Below the pieces are notes generated by a model. That model was not told the origin of the DNA. It saw nothing but the letters and a program-made list of their open reading frames with translations, and searched no databases. Below, in pieces: positions 16,735 to 24,565 of a stretch of 53,572 nt of DNA. The position numbers and the translations under genes were made by a program. The stretch covers positions 1-53,572 of the forward strand of contig JAJDAE010000059.1 of the NCBI GenBank assembly GCA_029262035.1, written 5' to 3'. Origin of the DNA: Candidatus Zhuqueibacterota bacterium. Lineage in GTDB: Bacteria > Zhuqueibacterota > Zhuqueibacteria > Oceanimicrobiales > Oceanimicrobiaceae. The first letter of the stretch is position 1, and every line of letters starts with the position of its first letter.

Positions 16735-18773
16735 AATGCCAGTTCCGCTTCTAATTGCTTTAATTTTTCATCTAGCGTATCAATCTCTCCCAAAATCTCG
16801 CTTACTTCCCGCAGCTTTTCTGGTTTATAAAAGACCTTGTTGAAGTTAATCTCCACGCCCACCACATTTTCTAAATACTCAAAGGGTTTACTGACGTATT
16901 TGGCCATAAAAGCTGCAATGGTTTTTTGGTTTTCCGTTTCGTTTTTAAAAAAAGGGATAATCTCGTAATCTTTTTGGAAATCGGGCGTGAGTTCAACGCT
17001 TATATCAATACGTTCCGGCTGGATTTTACCGGCTTTTTTAAAGGTGGCTTTGACAACGATTTTACCACAGCCTAAAGCTTCTTTATTACCTGCGGATTGT
17101 TTTATCAAAGTTTCCTGCTTGGTATCAAAAAAATATAGCTCTTGGCTGGTGGTCACAACCAATGACTGCTCTTTGTAATCCAGGCTAGTTATAAAGGGTT
17201 TGATGTCCTGCTCAAAATAGTCGGCAAGCGAAGTGTATTGCCCCGAATCAAAAGTGGTGGTTACAAATTCGGTGATTTCACGTTCGCCATTCATGAGTTT
17301 TAAAGGCGTCAGTTTTTCGTTGGACTTTCCATCTTGCAATTGAGATTCAAAGCTGTTGCCGTGTTCATCCACATTGATGAGTTTAATGGCCTGTTTGTTG
17401 AAGTAAAAGAATTCTTTATCAAATACACGGGCGAAGTCGTTATCCTGGCAAGCGTTGAGCGTGGCGACAATCTCAAGGCGGTTGACTTCATCCACTTCTT
17501 TGCGTTTGGAGCCTTTGCTTTTTTTCAGTGGTTTGAATTTTTCACTGGCGTTGATGAGCATCACTTTGTCTTTGTGGTGAGCCTGCTTGTTTTTATTGAG
17601 CACCCACAAATAAGTGTAAATGCCAGTGTTAAAGAATTCATCTGTCGGCAATTGAATCACTGCTTCCACGATGTCGCTGTCTAACATCCATTTGCGGATA
17701 TTACTTTCTGCCGAGCCTGCATCGCCGCTAAATAGCGTCGAACCATTATGTACCACCACGCCCATGCCGACACTATCGAGCTTGGAGATGAGGTGCTGCA
17801 TAAACAGCAGTTGCCCGTCTGAGATTGATGGCACGTATTTAAAACGCTCAGTTTTATCGTTTCTGATATCCTTTTCGTAGCCTTTCCAGCTCACACCATA
17901 AGGCGGATTGGCGACAACCACATCGAATTCTTCATTATAAAACTTGTCTTCCACCAGCGTGTTGCCATGTTCGATTTTGGAATCAGCACGAAAACGGCTT
18001 TCAATTTTGGCCAATGCGTAGAGTGCGTCGTTCCAGTCCTGGCCAAAGGTCTGGGTCAGGCGTTTAAATTTTTGGTTAATGCGGTCTTCTACGCCAAACA
18101 GCATATTGCCGCCGCCGCAGGTACAGTCGTAAATTTTCAACAGTGTGTTGGATTCTTCAATCTTAGAGGCAATGATTTCGGCAATCAATGCAATGACATC
18201 GTCGGGCGTGTATTGCTCCCCCGCGGTTTCTGCAGAGATATCCGCCCACTTACGTTTAATGTGTTCTTCCAGCGTGGTGATCTCGGAATTGTTAAAAGGC
18301 TTAAGATCAATCTCTGCCCATAATTTGGTGTAACCCAACAAAACTTTTTTAGCTTTGAGCTTGCTGATCACGCCTTTGATATCGAGGAATTTTTCGCCCT
18401 CGGTAGCATCCACACCAAGCAAGTCTTTGGTTTCGCCATCAAAGCCCTGAAGGTAGGCTTCGAAGTCAATCTCGAACGATTTATCGTTTTTGCAGATGTC
18501 GGTTAACGACTGGTCTTTTTCAAATATAAAAAAATTGTAGCCTTGCCCCTCATCGCGAATAAGATTATAGAGATCATCTTTTTCTATTTTTTTAAATTTC
18601 TCCTCACCGATATCTTTTTTGAGTTTATCAAACATACGCAGCAAACGGCTTTCAATCATCGCGAGGGCAAAAAACGGCATCATAAAGGACGGCCATTCTG
18701 ACTCTTTAATGCCAGAACCACGCAACAGGTCGGCAGTAGCCCAGATTTTAGATTCGTATTGGAGAATGTTCAT
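16731..18773 (-). CDS. hsdM: Type I restriction-modification DNA methyltransferase subunit M
   Basis: A 680-residue N6-adenine methyltransferase. It has an N-terminal helical domain (1-180), the AdoMet motif I variant DCTCGGGN at 216-223 and the catalytic NPPY at 289-292. A long C-terminal part includes a coiled-coil end (SEILGEIDTLDEKLKQLEAEL) for binding HsdS. It methylates the host sites recognised by HsdS and forms the M2S core. First gene of the hsdM-hsdS-hsdR operon; 210 bases separate it from the retron gene upstream on the same strand. It is longer than the roughly 500-residue classical HsdM, as in the larger M family with an added C-terminal region. Confidence 0.93.
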   Translation of the reverse strand: MNILQYESKIWATADLLRGSGIKESEWPSFMMPFFALAMIESRLLRMFDKLKKDIGEEKFKKIEKDDLYNLIRDEGQGYNFFIFEKDQSLTDICKNDKSFEIDFEAYLQGFDGETKDLLGVDATEGEKFLDIKGVISKLKAKKVLLGYTKLWAEIDLKPFNNSEITTLEEHIKRKWADISAETAGEQYTPDDVIALIAEIIASKIEESNTLLKIYDCTCGGGNMLFGVEDRINQKFKRLTQTFGQDWNDALYALAKIESRFRADSKIEHGNTLVEDKFYNEEFDVVVANPPYGVSWKGYEKDIRNDKTERFKYVPSISDGQLLFMQHLISKLDSVGMGVVVHNGSTLFSGDAGSAESNIRKWMLDSDIVEAVIQLPTDEFFNTGIYTYLWVLNKNKQAHHKDKVMLINASEKFKPLKKSKGSKRKEVDEVNRLEIVATLNACQDNDFARVFDKEFFYFNKQAIKLINVDEHGNSFESQLQDGKSNEKLTPLKLMNGEREITEFVTTTFDSGQYTSLADYFEQDIKPFITSLDYKEQSLVVTTSQELYFFDTKQETLIKQSAGNKEALGCGKIVVKATFKKAGKIQPERIDISVELTPDFQKDYEIIPFFKNETENQKTIAAFMAKYVSKPFEYLENVVGVEINFNKVFYKPEKLREVSEILGEIDTLDEKLKQLEAELAL

Positions 18774-18983
18774 TTACTAATGATTCCAGTTTTGACAAAT
18801 AAAATTAGCAACAACTATTTAGTTTGGTCTTGGGGTTATAACACAAAAGCTATTTCTCAAATAGAGGCCAGACGGTTACTACTCATAGTGGCAGTTCTCC
18901 CCACAAGTTTTAATTTGAAAAAGCACTAAAAGAGATTGTCCAATTGAACTTATGGATATTATATCTTCGTAACTATCCACCTA

Positions 18984-20471
18984 TTAATTCTTTTTCAAAA
19001 CTAGTGCCAATTCCCCTGCAATCTCAGCAATTGACTTTGTTTGCGTGATGATTGCAACGATACTGGCGAGTATAGGACTGGATTTCACAACGTCCTCTTT
19101 AGTAATATTGTGCCATAAAGGAAGGATCACCTTTTGCCCATTTGCTTCCTTCGCAGTTAAACCTCCAAGTTCTTTGTTCGTCCACTCCTTCTTGAAGAAG
19201 TGCTTCGATAAGACCACAATTCCGTACCTTGATTTGGTTAAGCCATCATCTATTCTTTCTAACAATTTATCTCCTACAGTTAATTCGTATTCATCATACC
19301 AGATAGAAAAGCCAATTCGTATTAACTCTTCAGCCAGAGGACGTACGAAATCCTTATCTTCACTAGCATGTGAAATAAATACATCACGCTTTGACATTTT
19401 CTCGTTTTCTTTTTTCATGAATTCGATGTAGTCCTTGTCTACCTTTACTAATTGACTTTGTAAGTTCTTATAAACAGGATCAAGGGATCCCTTTACCATC
19501 CGAAGAAATTCAAGCTTTCCTTTTAGTACCATTGCGAAAGACGGCACATCACCTTGTACCCTTCTCTTTTTTGTATAGTATTTTTCAGCATGCTCCTTAT
19601 CGGCTGAATCATAGCCATATTTATCCCATGCATGAATCATAGCTCGGATTTGCCGCACATACTTTCTTGGTAAATTAGGTATGCGGTTTACTGTTAGCCC
19701 TGTCACGGATTGCCGCGTTTTATTATTCTGCAACCGTACTTTATTTTGATTTATTTTAAAACCGTTAGTTTCAATGATTTGAGTTAATTCGTTGCCTACG
19801 TTAGTTACACCAGTTGAATCAACATAGCCTATCCCTGACGGAAATGATAGGCTCGTTTTTGAGAATGTAATGTCATCAGCATATCTCGTATACGTACAGT
19901 AATACATCCCAGCTAGTCTCTGTAAATCGCTATCTAACCTTGAGCAGATCATGTTAGAAACAGTAGGTGAGGTTGGTGCTCCCTGAGGCAATTCGTTATT
20001 GTGACAACATATCTGGCCCAAAACCGTCGCTACTTTCGCACTCAGGGAGTATGGTTTCGCCATGAACATACCTCTCACCCTACCAAAATTTATTGTTGCG
20101 AAAAAATCCTTCAAATCCACATTGAAAACAAATCTTTGTCTTACGTGTCGTTTTGCGTTAGTTACGACACTTCTGTGGTTAATAAAACCATGCGCGGAAG
20201 GCTTTACTTTGTAAACCAGTTCTAGGACATGATTTAATTTTTGTTGCACAATTTTGATATGCGAGTTCGGAGCATTTATGGTACGAGGGTTCCTGCATGT
20301 TTTTTTGTGTACGTCGAACGAACGATATCTTACTGAAACTGGTAGTATATAGATATAGTATTTCAAATGATTATAGTTGACATCCAACAGGTTCGCGATA
20401 TCTTGAGGGGATTGCAGGTCAAAAAATTTCTCTCGTAACTCATCAGATTTTTCAAGCAACTCTATACTCAT
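18984..20471 (-). CDS. Retron reverse transcriptase fused to a TIR domain
   Basis: A 495-residue two-domain defence protein. Residues 1-350 are a retron-type reverse transcriptase with first catalytic Asp119 (NVDLKDFF), the retron NAxxH motif as NAKRH (105-109), LPQGAPTSP (161-169), active site YADD (197-200) and the retron VTG motif (256-258) used to recognise the RNA. Residues 363-490 are a TIR domain: DVFISHASEDKDF, the BB-loop YDEYELTVGD, and catalytic Glu434 in EWTNKELGGL; TIR effectors degrade NAD+ or make signalling nucleotides. RT-TIR retrons are known as anti-phage systems. The msr-msd RNA lies directly upstream (20496-20651). The hsd operon follows on the same strand. Confidence 0.93.
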   Translation of the reverse strand: MSIELLEKSDELREKFFDLQSPQDIANLLDVNYNHLKYYIYILPVSVRYRSFDVHKKTCRNPRTINAPNSHIKIVQQKLNHVLELVYKVKPSAHGFINHRSVVTNAKRHVRQRFVFNVDLKDFFATINFGRVRGMFMAKPYSLSAKVATVLGQICCHNNELPQGAPTSPTVSNMICSRLDSDLQRLAGMYYCTYTRYADDITFSKTSLSFPSGIGYVDSTGVTNVGNELTQIIETNGFKINQNKVRLQNNKTRQSVTGLTVNRIPNLPRKYVRQIRAMIHAWDKYGYDSADKEHAEKYYTKKRRVQGDVPSFAMVLKGKLEFLRMVKGSLDPVYKNLQSQLVKVDKDYIEFMKKENEKMSKRDVFISHASEDKDFVRPLAEELIRIGFSIWYDEYELTVGDKLLERIDDGLTKSRYGIVVLSKHFFKKEWTNKELGGLTAKEANGQKVILPLWHNITKEDVVKSSPILASIVAIITQTKSIAEIAGELALVLKKN

Positions 20472-20495
20472 ATAATTATAATTTCATTTTGAAAT

Positions 20496-20651
20496 GGCAG
20501 CCGCAGGTCAATTTCACCTATCGCGTACACTAGAGAATATTAACTAGTAAAAAACTAAAAGTATAAAATATAGTCTGTAGCGCATAAAGCTAACGTTGTT
20601 TTCTTCAGGTCGCAGGATCAACGACCTAACAATTAATTGACCTGCGGTGCC
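20496..20651 (-). ncRNA. Retron msr-msd non-coding RNA
   Basis: Read on the - strand from about 20651 to 20496, ending 24 bases before the reverse transcriptase ATG. The a1/a2 arms are a perfect 13-nt pair (20635-20647 and 20501-20513, CCGCAGGTCAATT), extended to about 17 pairs with one bulged C by GGCA/TGCC. After a1 comes TTGTTAG, where the UUAG resembles the priming-guanosine context of known retrons. An msr hairpin AGGTCG/CGACCT (20607-20612 and 20622-20627) follows. The msd hairpin pairs 20576-20586 with 20519-20529 (TAT, GCG, TACA with two bulges) plus CTA/TAG, closing an AT-rich loop. This is the canonical retron layout. Exact ends and the branching G are inferred. Confidence 0.85.
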
Positions 20652-21112
20652 AAGTTTTAATTCCTTCTCTTAATCTATTTGTAAAGCTAAATACCATCGC
20701 CTTTTGGAGACGTTGGACACCTATCTGTTCCTCCTCAACATACTTGAAATTAAGAAAAGAAGACAAAAAGTCAAATTATATCGCAAAAGAAACAAACAAG
20801 AGAATTGATAGTTCAGTTATGTTTCATTATCAGCCGAAAAATTCTCCTAGTTCATTTCGCGTCCTCCTTGAAACCCTGCCTAAGAGTGATTTTTAACAAG
20901 CCCTATCCTTGGGACATCAAGCACAATTAGCTTTTAGTGAAAGCAATTAAATATACAGACAAAATCTGTATTGTGCATCTCTTATTTACAATAAAGTATT
21001 TTTGAAAAATGACCGCAGCCAAAGACCACCCTTTGGGTAGTCTATCCCCTACCGCATTGTTGAAACGGCAAAGCGCAGATACTCGCTGCACTCGGAACAG
21101 CTTTTGCCGTTG
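20652..21112. other. Non-coding region with two strong hairpins
   Basis: No gene is convincing; an 86-codon - strand frame at 20927-21187 overlaps the methyltransferase end and terminator and is not supported. Between about 21024 and 21048 an AGAC-ACCC / GGGT-GTCT stem closes a three-base loop. AACGGCAAA (21064-21072) pairs with TTTGCCGTT (21103-21111) around an inner GCAG/CTGC stem. This fold may be a structured RNA or regulatory element. The rest is AT-rich with no signal I recognise. Confidence 0.35.
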
Positions 21113-21114
21113 AA

Positions 21115-21145
21115 ATAAAAAAAGCCAACCGTTGATCAGTTGGCT
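21115..21145 (-). terminator. Intrinsic terminator after the methyltransferase gene
   Basis: On the - strand AGCCAAC (complement of 21139-21145) pairs with GTTGGCT (complement of 21123-21129), followed by seven T residues. It sits eight bases after the methyltransferase stop at 21153. Confidence 0.85.
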
Positions 21146-21152
21146 TGGTGGT

Positions 21153-21923
21153 TTAGGTTGGTTTCTCGAATACCGGCAAATACTCATGGGCGATGAGCAG
21201 GAAATTAAGCTTCTGGCTGGTGTTCTGCCATTTCTCTGTCATTTTGCAGTTGTGCTGTTCTTTGATGATGATTTCTTTGAGAATGAACCCGGCGCGCAGA
21301 TAGACGCGCATGAGCATAAAACCCAACGGCACGACCCGTTTGTTTTTTCTGGTGTCGCCAATCAGGAAGGCACAGCATCTACCTGGCTTCAGTACCCGGA
21401 AGTTCTCATTGGCCACGAAGTGCATTTCCTGCAGGAAATCATCAACTCCAAAGTGGGATAAATCCTCTGTTGTGTCTTTCGAGTACTGGATGATGTTGGC
21501 GTACGGTGGATGCGTGCAGATAAGGTCGATGGTGTTATCTTTGATTTTGGATAAATCTCTGGCATCTCCTGCCCTGACATCCGGCTTATGGTAACGCCAT
21601 TCTTTCGGTAATGCAAAGGCCAGGTTTTGTTTGGTGAGTTTGATGGCGTTGTCATTGATGTCGATGGCGATACTTTTGCGACCCAGGAGCTTGGCTTCTA
21701 TAATTGTGGTGCCGCTACCGCAGAAACAATCCAGAATGGTTTCACTACTTTTTGAGTATTTAAAAATGAGGTTGCGCGGTACATACGGGCTCCAGTTGCC
21801 GCGATACTTACCGGTTTGTGCATGAGTTGCCCAACTGCCTCGCTCCGGAAAGCTCCATACCGTGGTGGATTGCGGTTGAAAGTCATTAGGTTCGAGTATT
21901 TCAGGTAAATCTTTTTTGTTCAT
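21153..21923 (-). CDS. Class beta-like DNA methyltransferase (N4-cytosine or N6-adenine)
   Basis: A 256-residue stand-alone amino-methyltransferase. The AdoMet motif ILDCFCGSGTTIIEA is at about residues 49-63 and the catalytic motif THPPYANIIQYS at about 139-150 (HPPY in place of NPPY/SPPY). Downstream segments VLKPGRCCAFLIGDTRK and IIKEQH match the family. The order catalytic motif after AdoMet motif and the CFCGSGTT signature also occur in tRNA methylases of the TRM11 type, but the genomic setting favours DNA. Start at 21923 is chosen because AGGAGG lies seven bases upstream; 21953 is an alternative. It overlaps the preceding zinc-ribbon gene by 23 bases. No partner nuclease is next to it, so it is a solitary or anti-restriction methylase. 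Confidence 0.82.
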   Translation of the reverse strand: MNKKDLPEILEPNDFQPQSTTVWSFPERGSWATHAQTGKYRGNWSPYVPRNLIFKYSKSSETILDCFCGSGTTIIEAKLLGRKSIAIDINDNAIKLTKQNLAFALPKEWRYHKPDVRAGDARDLSKIKDNTIDLICTHPPYANIIQYSKDTTEDLSHFGVDDFLQEMHFVANENFRVLKPGRCCAFLIGDTRKNKRVVPLGFMLMRVYLRAGFILKEIIIKEQHNCKMTEKWQNTSQKLNFLLIAHEYLPVFEKPT

Positions 21924-22116
21924 TTCGTACCTCCTGTTGATTTTGATTTTCATCTTCAGTAACTATCACATCAATATTTTCTTGGTGTTCACACTCATGA
22001 CAGCGCTCATAGATGACTTGCACGTACGTTTGCGCCATTTCATGAAATTCTGCATCCACTCCGTTGACGATGGAGACGAGCTGTTCCATATCACCGCAAC
22101 CATTGGGACATTCCAT
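21901..22116 (-). CDS. Small zinc-ribbon protein
   Basis: A 71-residue protein with CPNGC near the N-terminus (residues 3-7) and CHECEH at about residues 39-44, a four-cysteine zinc ribbon of the CxxxC/CxxC type as in YgiT-like MqsA N-terminal domains. The C-terminal third is acidic and glutamine-rich and probably disordered. ATG 22116 has GGAGGG nine bases upstream; 22131 is an in-frame alternative. The end overlaps the methyltransferase start, so they are co-translated. Function unknown; the coupling suggests a cofactor or regulator of the methylase (inference). Confidence 0.65.
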   Translation of the reverse strand: MECPNGCGDMEQLVSIVNGVDAEFHEMAQTYVQVIYERCHECEHQENIDVIVTEDENQNQQEVRNEQKRFT

Positions 22117-22235
22117 TTTTATACCCTCCATATTTTTTATTGTGATTCAGTGGCAGTATAACCCAAAACAGCAGGTTTTAACAGGCTATCTGTTTTGGCG
22201 GTTTTATCAGGCATGGCATTACCGGTGGGGTTAAA

Positions 22236-22359
22236 TAAAAAAGGGAAGCATTGTTTTTAGACTTCCCTTTGTTTTCGGCGGCAACAGACCACCGTTTAAT
22301 GCGTCCGGCTATCCCTGGTGGGTTGCTCCGCAGCAGTGCCCACGTCTGTTTCACCGGGT
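22236..22359 (-). ncRNA. Candidate structured small RNA A
   Basis: A - strand unit of about 120 bases with its own promoter (22366-22394) and terminator, and no open frame. Predicted helices: AACAGAC/GTCTGTT closing stem (complements of 22344-22350 and 22283-22289), GTGGG/CCCAC (22339-22343 with 22318-22322) containing TGCT/AGCA around a four-base loop, and a weaker CCG/CGG hairpin, giving a three-way junction. The 3' end is an AAGGGAAG/CTTCCCTT hairpin (22262-22269 with 22241-22248) and four T residues then ATTTAA. I do not recognise the family. Confidence 0.5.
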
Positions 22360-22365
22360 ATTTTT

Positions 22366-22394
22366 ATTATAGGTCTCAAAGTGTTTTCTGTAAA
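22366..22394 (-). promoter_or_regulatory. Sigma-70-type promoter for RNA A
   Basis: On the - strand, TTTACA (complement of 22389-22394), a 17-base spacer and TATAAT (complement of 22366-22371): eleven of twelve consensus positions. The nearest - strand gene start is 250 bases downstream, past a terminator. Confidence 0.65.
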
Positions 22395-22421
22395 TTCTGT
22401 TCATGCACTCAAAATACGGGC

Positions 22422-22459
22422 AGAAAAAAATCCCGCTCACGATATATAGTAAACGGGAT
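22422..22459 (-). terminator. Intrinsic terminator after ssb
   Basis: On the - strand ATCCCG (complement of 22454-22459) pairs with CGGGAT (complement of 22430-22435) across an 18-base loop and is followed by seven or more T residues. It ends the ssb transcript. Confidence 0.75.
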
Positions 22460-22514
22460 GGGCTATCTTGTGCCGATGTCGCCACCGAATTTAGAACGCT
22501 GAATCGTCAGTTTT

Positions 22515-22922
22515 CTACGATTCATTTTCATCAACTGGAACATCCGTGTCCGCAGCAATGGCACTCTCGGCCGCTGCATTTTTGCTATCCAGCATAGTGA
22601 GTTTTTCGCCAAGGATTTCGGTCACAGTGCGTTTATTGCTCTCCGCGTCTTCCCAAGTGCGGGTACGCAAGCTACCCTCGACAAAAATCTTACTGCCTTT
22701 TTTGAGATGTTCGGCGGCAATCTCAGCCAAACGGCGCCAGAAAATCACCCGGTGCCACTCGGTTTGGTCGTGTTTCTCACCATCGCGGTTTTTACGGATT
22801 TCGTTGGTGGCAAGCGTCAGGGTGATGACGCTCGTGCCATTGTTGGTTTGTTTGAGTTCCGGGTCGGCGCCCAGGTTGCCCACCAGGGTGACTCGGTTAA
22901 CAGAGCCTTTTCCTATAGCCAT
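22515..22922 (-). CDS. ssb: Single-stranded DNA-binding protein
   Basis: A 135-residue OB-fold protein. The N-terminal 105 residues match bacterial SSB: VNRVTLVGNLGADPEL, TLATNEI, TEWHRVIFWRRLAEIAAEHLKKGSKIFVEG and RTWED. It coats single-stranded DNA during replication, recombination or conjugative transfer. ATG 22922 has GGAGG eight bases upstream; a TTG at 22937 is less likely. The C-terminal tail is short and ends VPVDENES, without the DDDIPF-type acidic tip that recruits host partners, so this looks like an element-encoded copy rather than the chromosomal gene. It is transcribed alone on the - strand between a terminator and RNA B. Confidence 0.93.
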   Translation of the reverse strand: MAIGKGSVNRVTLVGNLGADPELKQTNNGTSVITLTLATNEIRKNRDGEKHDQTEWHRVIFWRRLAEIAAEHLKKGSKIFVEGSLRTRTWEDAESNKRTVTEILGEKLTMLDSKNAAAESAIAADTDVPVDENES

Positions 22923-23040
22923 AAAGTTTACCTCCAAAGTTAATTTAAGTGACCTTTGCTTTAAGTTTATAATAGGAATAAGCGGTCGTCAAGCATGCCA
23001 TCAAACAGAATCTTGTTTTTACTTTTTTATCGCCCCCAAC

Positions 23041-23052
23041 ATGTGCTATACT
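23041..23052 (+). promoter_or_regulatory. Extended -10 promoter for RNA B
   Basis: TGC followed directly by TATACT (23047-23052) is an extended -10 element; T-rich sequence at 18-20 bases upstream offers only a weak -35. Transcription would start near 23059. Confidence 0.5.
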
Positions 23053-23058
23053 AAAACC

Positions 23059-23243
23059 TCAAAAAAGCAAGAGGCGCAGGTCTTGCTCTGATGCAGACTG
23101 ACGGCAAGTAGTCTGCAGCTACTCCTCAGGTTGCCATCCAACCTCAGGGGCGGTGCGAATCCTGGGATGGTCAGGCTCTTTATGCCGCCAAGGCGTGTCT
23201 CATAAAAAAAATCCCCGTCCATGTGGCGGGGGTTTTGTTTTTT
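23059..23243 (+). ncRNA. Candidate structured small RNA B
   Basis: A + strand unit of about 180 bases without an open frame. Consecutive hairpins are clear: AGCAAGA/TCTTGCT (23066-23072, 23081-23087), GCAGACT/AGTCTGC (23093-23099, 23110-23116) and AGGTT/AACCT (23128-23132, 23140-23144). A longer-range GGCGG/CCGCC pair (23149-23153, 23185-23189) follows, and the unit ends at the terminator 23213-23243. A GGTGCGAATCC segment inside the last domain resembles a tRNA T-arm, but no full tRNA fits. The family is not recognised. It lies between the divergent ssb gene and the 3' end of the coupling-ATPase gene. Confidence 0.5.
23204..23243. terminator. Bidirectional intrinsic terminator
   Basis: CCCCG (23213-23217) pairs with CGGGG (23227-23231). 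T-rich sequence follows on the + strand (ending RNA B) and seven T residues follow on the - strand (ending the gene that stops at 23279). Confidence 0.85.
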
Positions 23244-23278
23244 GTCCCTTCTAGTTTATCCTTATCCGATGTTGAAGA

Positions 23279-24559
23279 CTACTGCAAAAAGCGGCTGATT
23301 TTGGCTTCTACCTGGGCACGGGGACGGCCGTAACGTTGGCGTGAAACCTGCAGGAGTTGTTCCTTATGGACGGTTAAATCCAAAACAGGTGGACTAGGCG
23401 GTGGTATGGTCATGCCTTGATAAGGCTTTTGCACTGTACCGTTGCGTATGAGTTTATAATAGATTTCGTAGGGATTCAGGTTAACCAGGTTGCTCACCGG
23501 CCATTCTGAGCCGAATTCCTTGCCGAAGGTTTCCGCATCATCGGCGCCGAGGCGAAACAGCGCCAGGATACCAATATTGGCCAGCACGGAATTGCGGATA
23601 TTGTCGGTGAGTTGGTCGAGGTACTGATGTGCCAGGATAAAACTTAAACGATATTTCCGAATTTCCGAAAGGGCGCCGGCAAAGGCATCGGTGGTGAAAT
23701 TCTGAAACTCATCGATATAAAGGTAGAAGTCCCGGCGCTGGTCTTCGGGCTGGTTGGCTCTGGCCATGGCTGCTTGTTGCAGGCCGGAAACGATAAACGA
23801 ACCGAGCAGATTAGCGGCTTCTTCACCGAGGCGGCCTTTGGCCAGGTTGACAATCAGGATACTTTTCTGATTGATGATGTTACCAAAATGAATGCTGCTC
23901 GCACTTTGGCCGAGAATATTGCGCAAAGGGCGGTTACTCAGGTAAGCGCCGATTTTGTTTTGCACCGGTGAGATAACTTCTGTGCGCATGCGTTCGGGAA
24001 ACGCTGCAAATTCCTTTTCCCAATAATGCCGTACAAATGGGTCGCTGAGATTGCGCACCAAACGCAGCCGGTATTTTTCATCGGTCAGTAGTTTGGGTAT
24101 GGCGAGCAAGGTACTGCCTGAATTTTCTAACAAAACCAGCAAGGTATTACGCAACAGATACGCCATGCGTGGTCCCCACGAGTCGTGCCAGATTTTTTGA
24201 AAAATCGATAACAGGTTTTCAGCCACCAGGTGGCGTTCGTTTTCGTTAACTTGTCCCAGCAGATTCAGAGCCACCGGGTAGTCTAGGTCGGTCGGATTGA
24301 TATAGACCAGGTGTTTGCGTCGGGCTTTGGGAATGAACGGCAACACCGCTTCGGCCAGGTCGCCGTGCGGGTCGATGAGTCCGACCCCACGACCGGCCTG
24401 GATATCCTGTACCAGCATGTTAAGCAACAAACTGGATTTACCAGTACCGGTTCTGCCGGTTGCCAGAAAATGAAACCGCCGGTCGGTCTGGGTGATACCG
24501 ATTTTCTGGTTATTGTTCGCCCAGTCCAGGGCAAAGTAAGTGAGTTCCTGCGCAGGCAT
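23279..24559 (-). CDS. VirD4/HerA-like type IV coupling ATPase
   Basis: A 426-residue P-loop ATPase of the TraD/TraG/VirD4-HerA group. Walker A GRTGTGKS is at 35-42, LIDPHGDLAEAVLPF at about 60-74 is the family's second signature, Walker B is LYIDEFQNF near 277, and a late arginine-rich SFILAHQYLDQL follows. It would pump DNA through or towards a conjugation channel. No N-terminal membrane segment is present, unlike canonical VirD4, so it may be a soluble TraG-type or HerA-like form. It starts six bases after the upstream gene, so both are one operon on the - strand. No mating-pore genes are in the window, so the element may be mobilisable rather than self-transmissible (inference). Confidence 0.85.
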   Translation of the reverse strand: MPAQELTYFALDWANNNQKIGITQTDRRFHFLATGRTGTGKSSLLLNMLVQDIQAGRGVGLIDPHGDLAEAVLPFIPKARRKHLVYINPTDLDYPVALNLLGQVNENERHLVAENLLSIFQKIWHDSWGPRMAYLLRNTLLVLLENSGSTLLAIPKLLTDEKYRLRLVRNLSDPFVRHYWEKEFAAFPERMRTEVISPVQNKIGAYLSNRPLRNILGQSASSIHFGNIINQKSILIVNLAKGRLGEEAANLLGSFIVSGLQQAAMARANQPEDQRRDFYLYIDEFQNFTTDAFAGALSEIRKYRLSFILAHQYLDQLTDNIRNSVLANIGILALFRLGADDAETFGKEFGSEWPVSNLVNLNPYEIYYKLIRNGTVQKPYQGMTIPPPSPPVLDLTVHKEQLLQVSRQRYGRPRAQVEAKISRFLQ

Positions 24560-24565
24560 TTTATC

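Noticed and set aside
20927-21187. 86-codon - strand frame
   Set aside because: It overlaps the methyltransferase end and its terminator and contains the folded segment; no ribosome binding site.
23140-23175. tRNA-like T-arm in RNA B
   Set aside because: No acceptor, D or anticodon arm of proper size can be formed around it.
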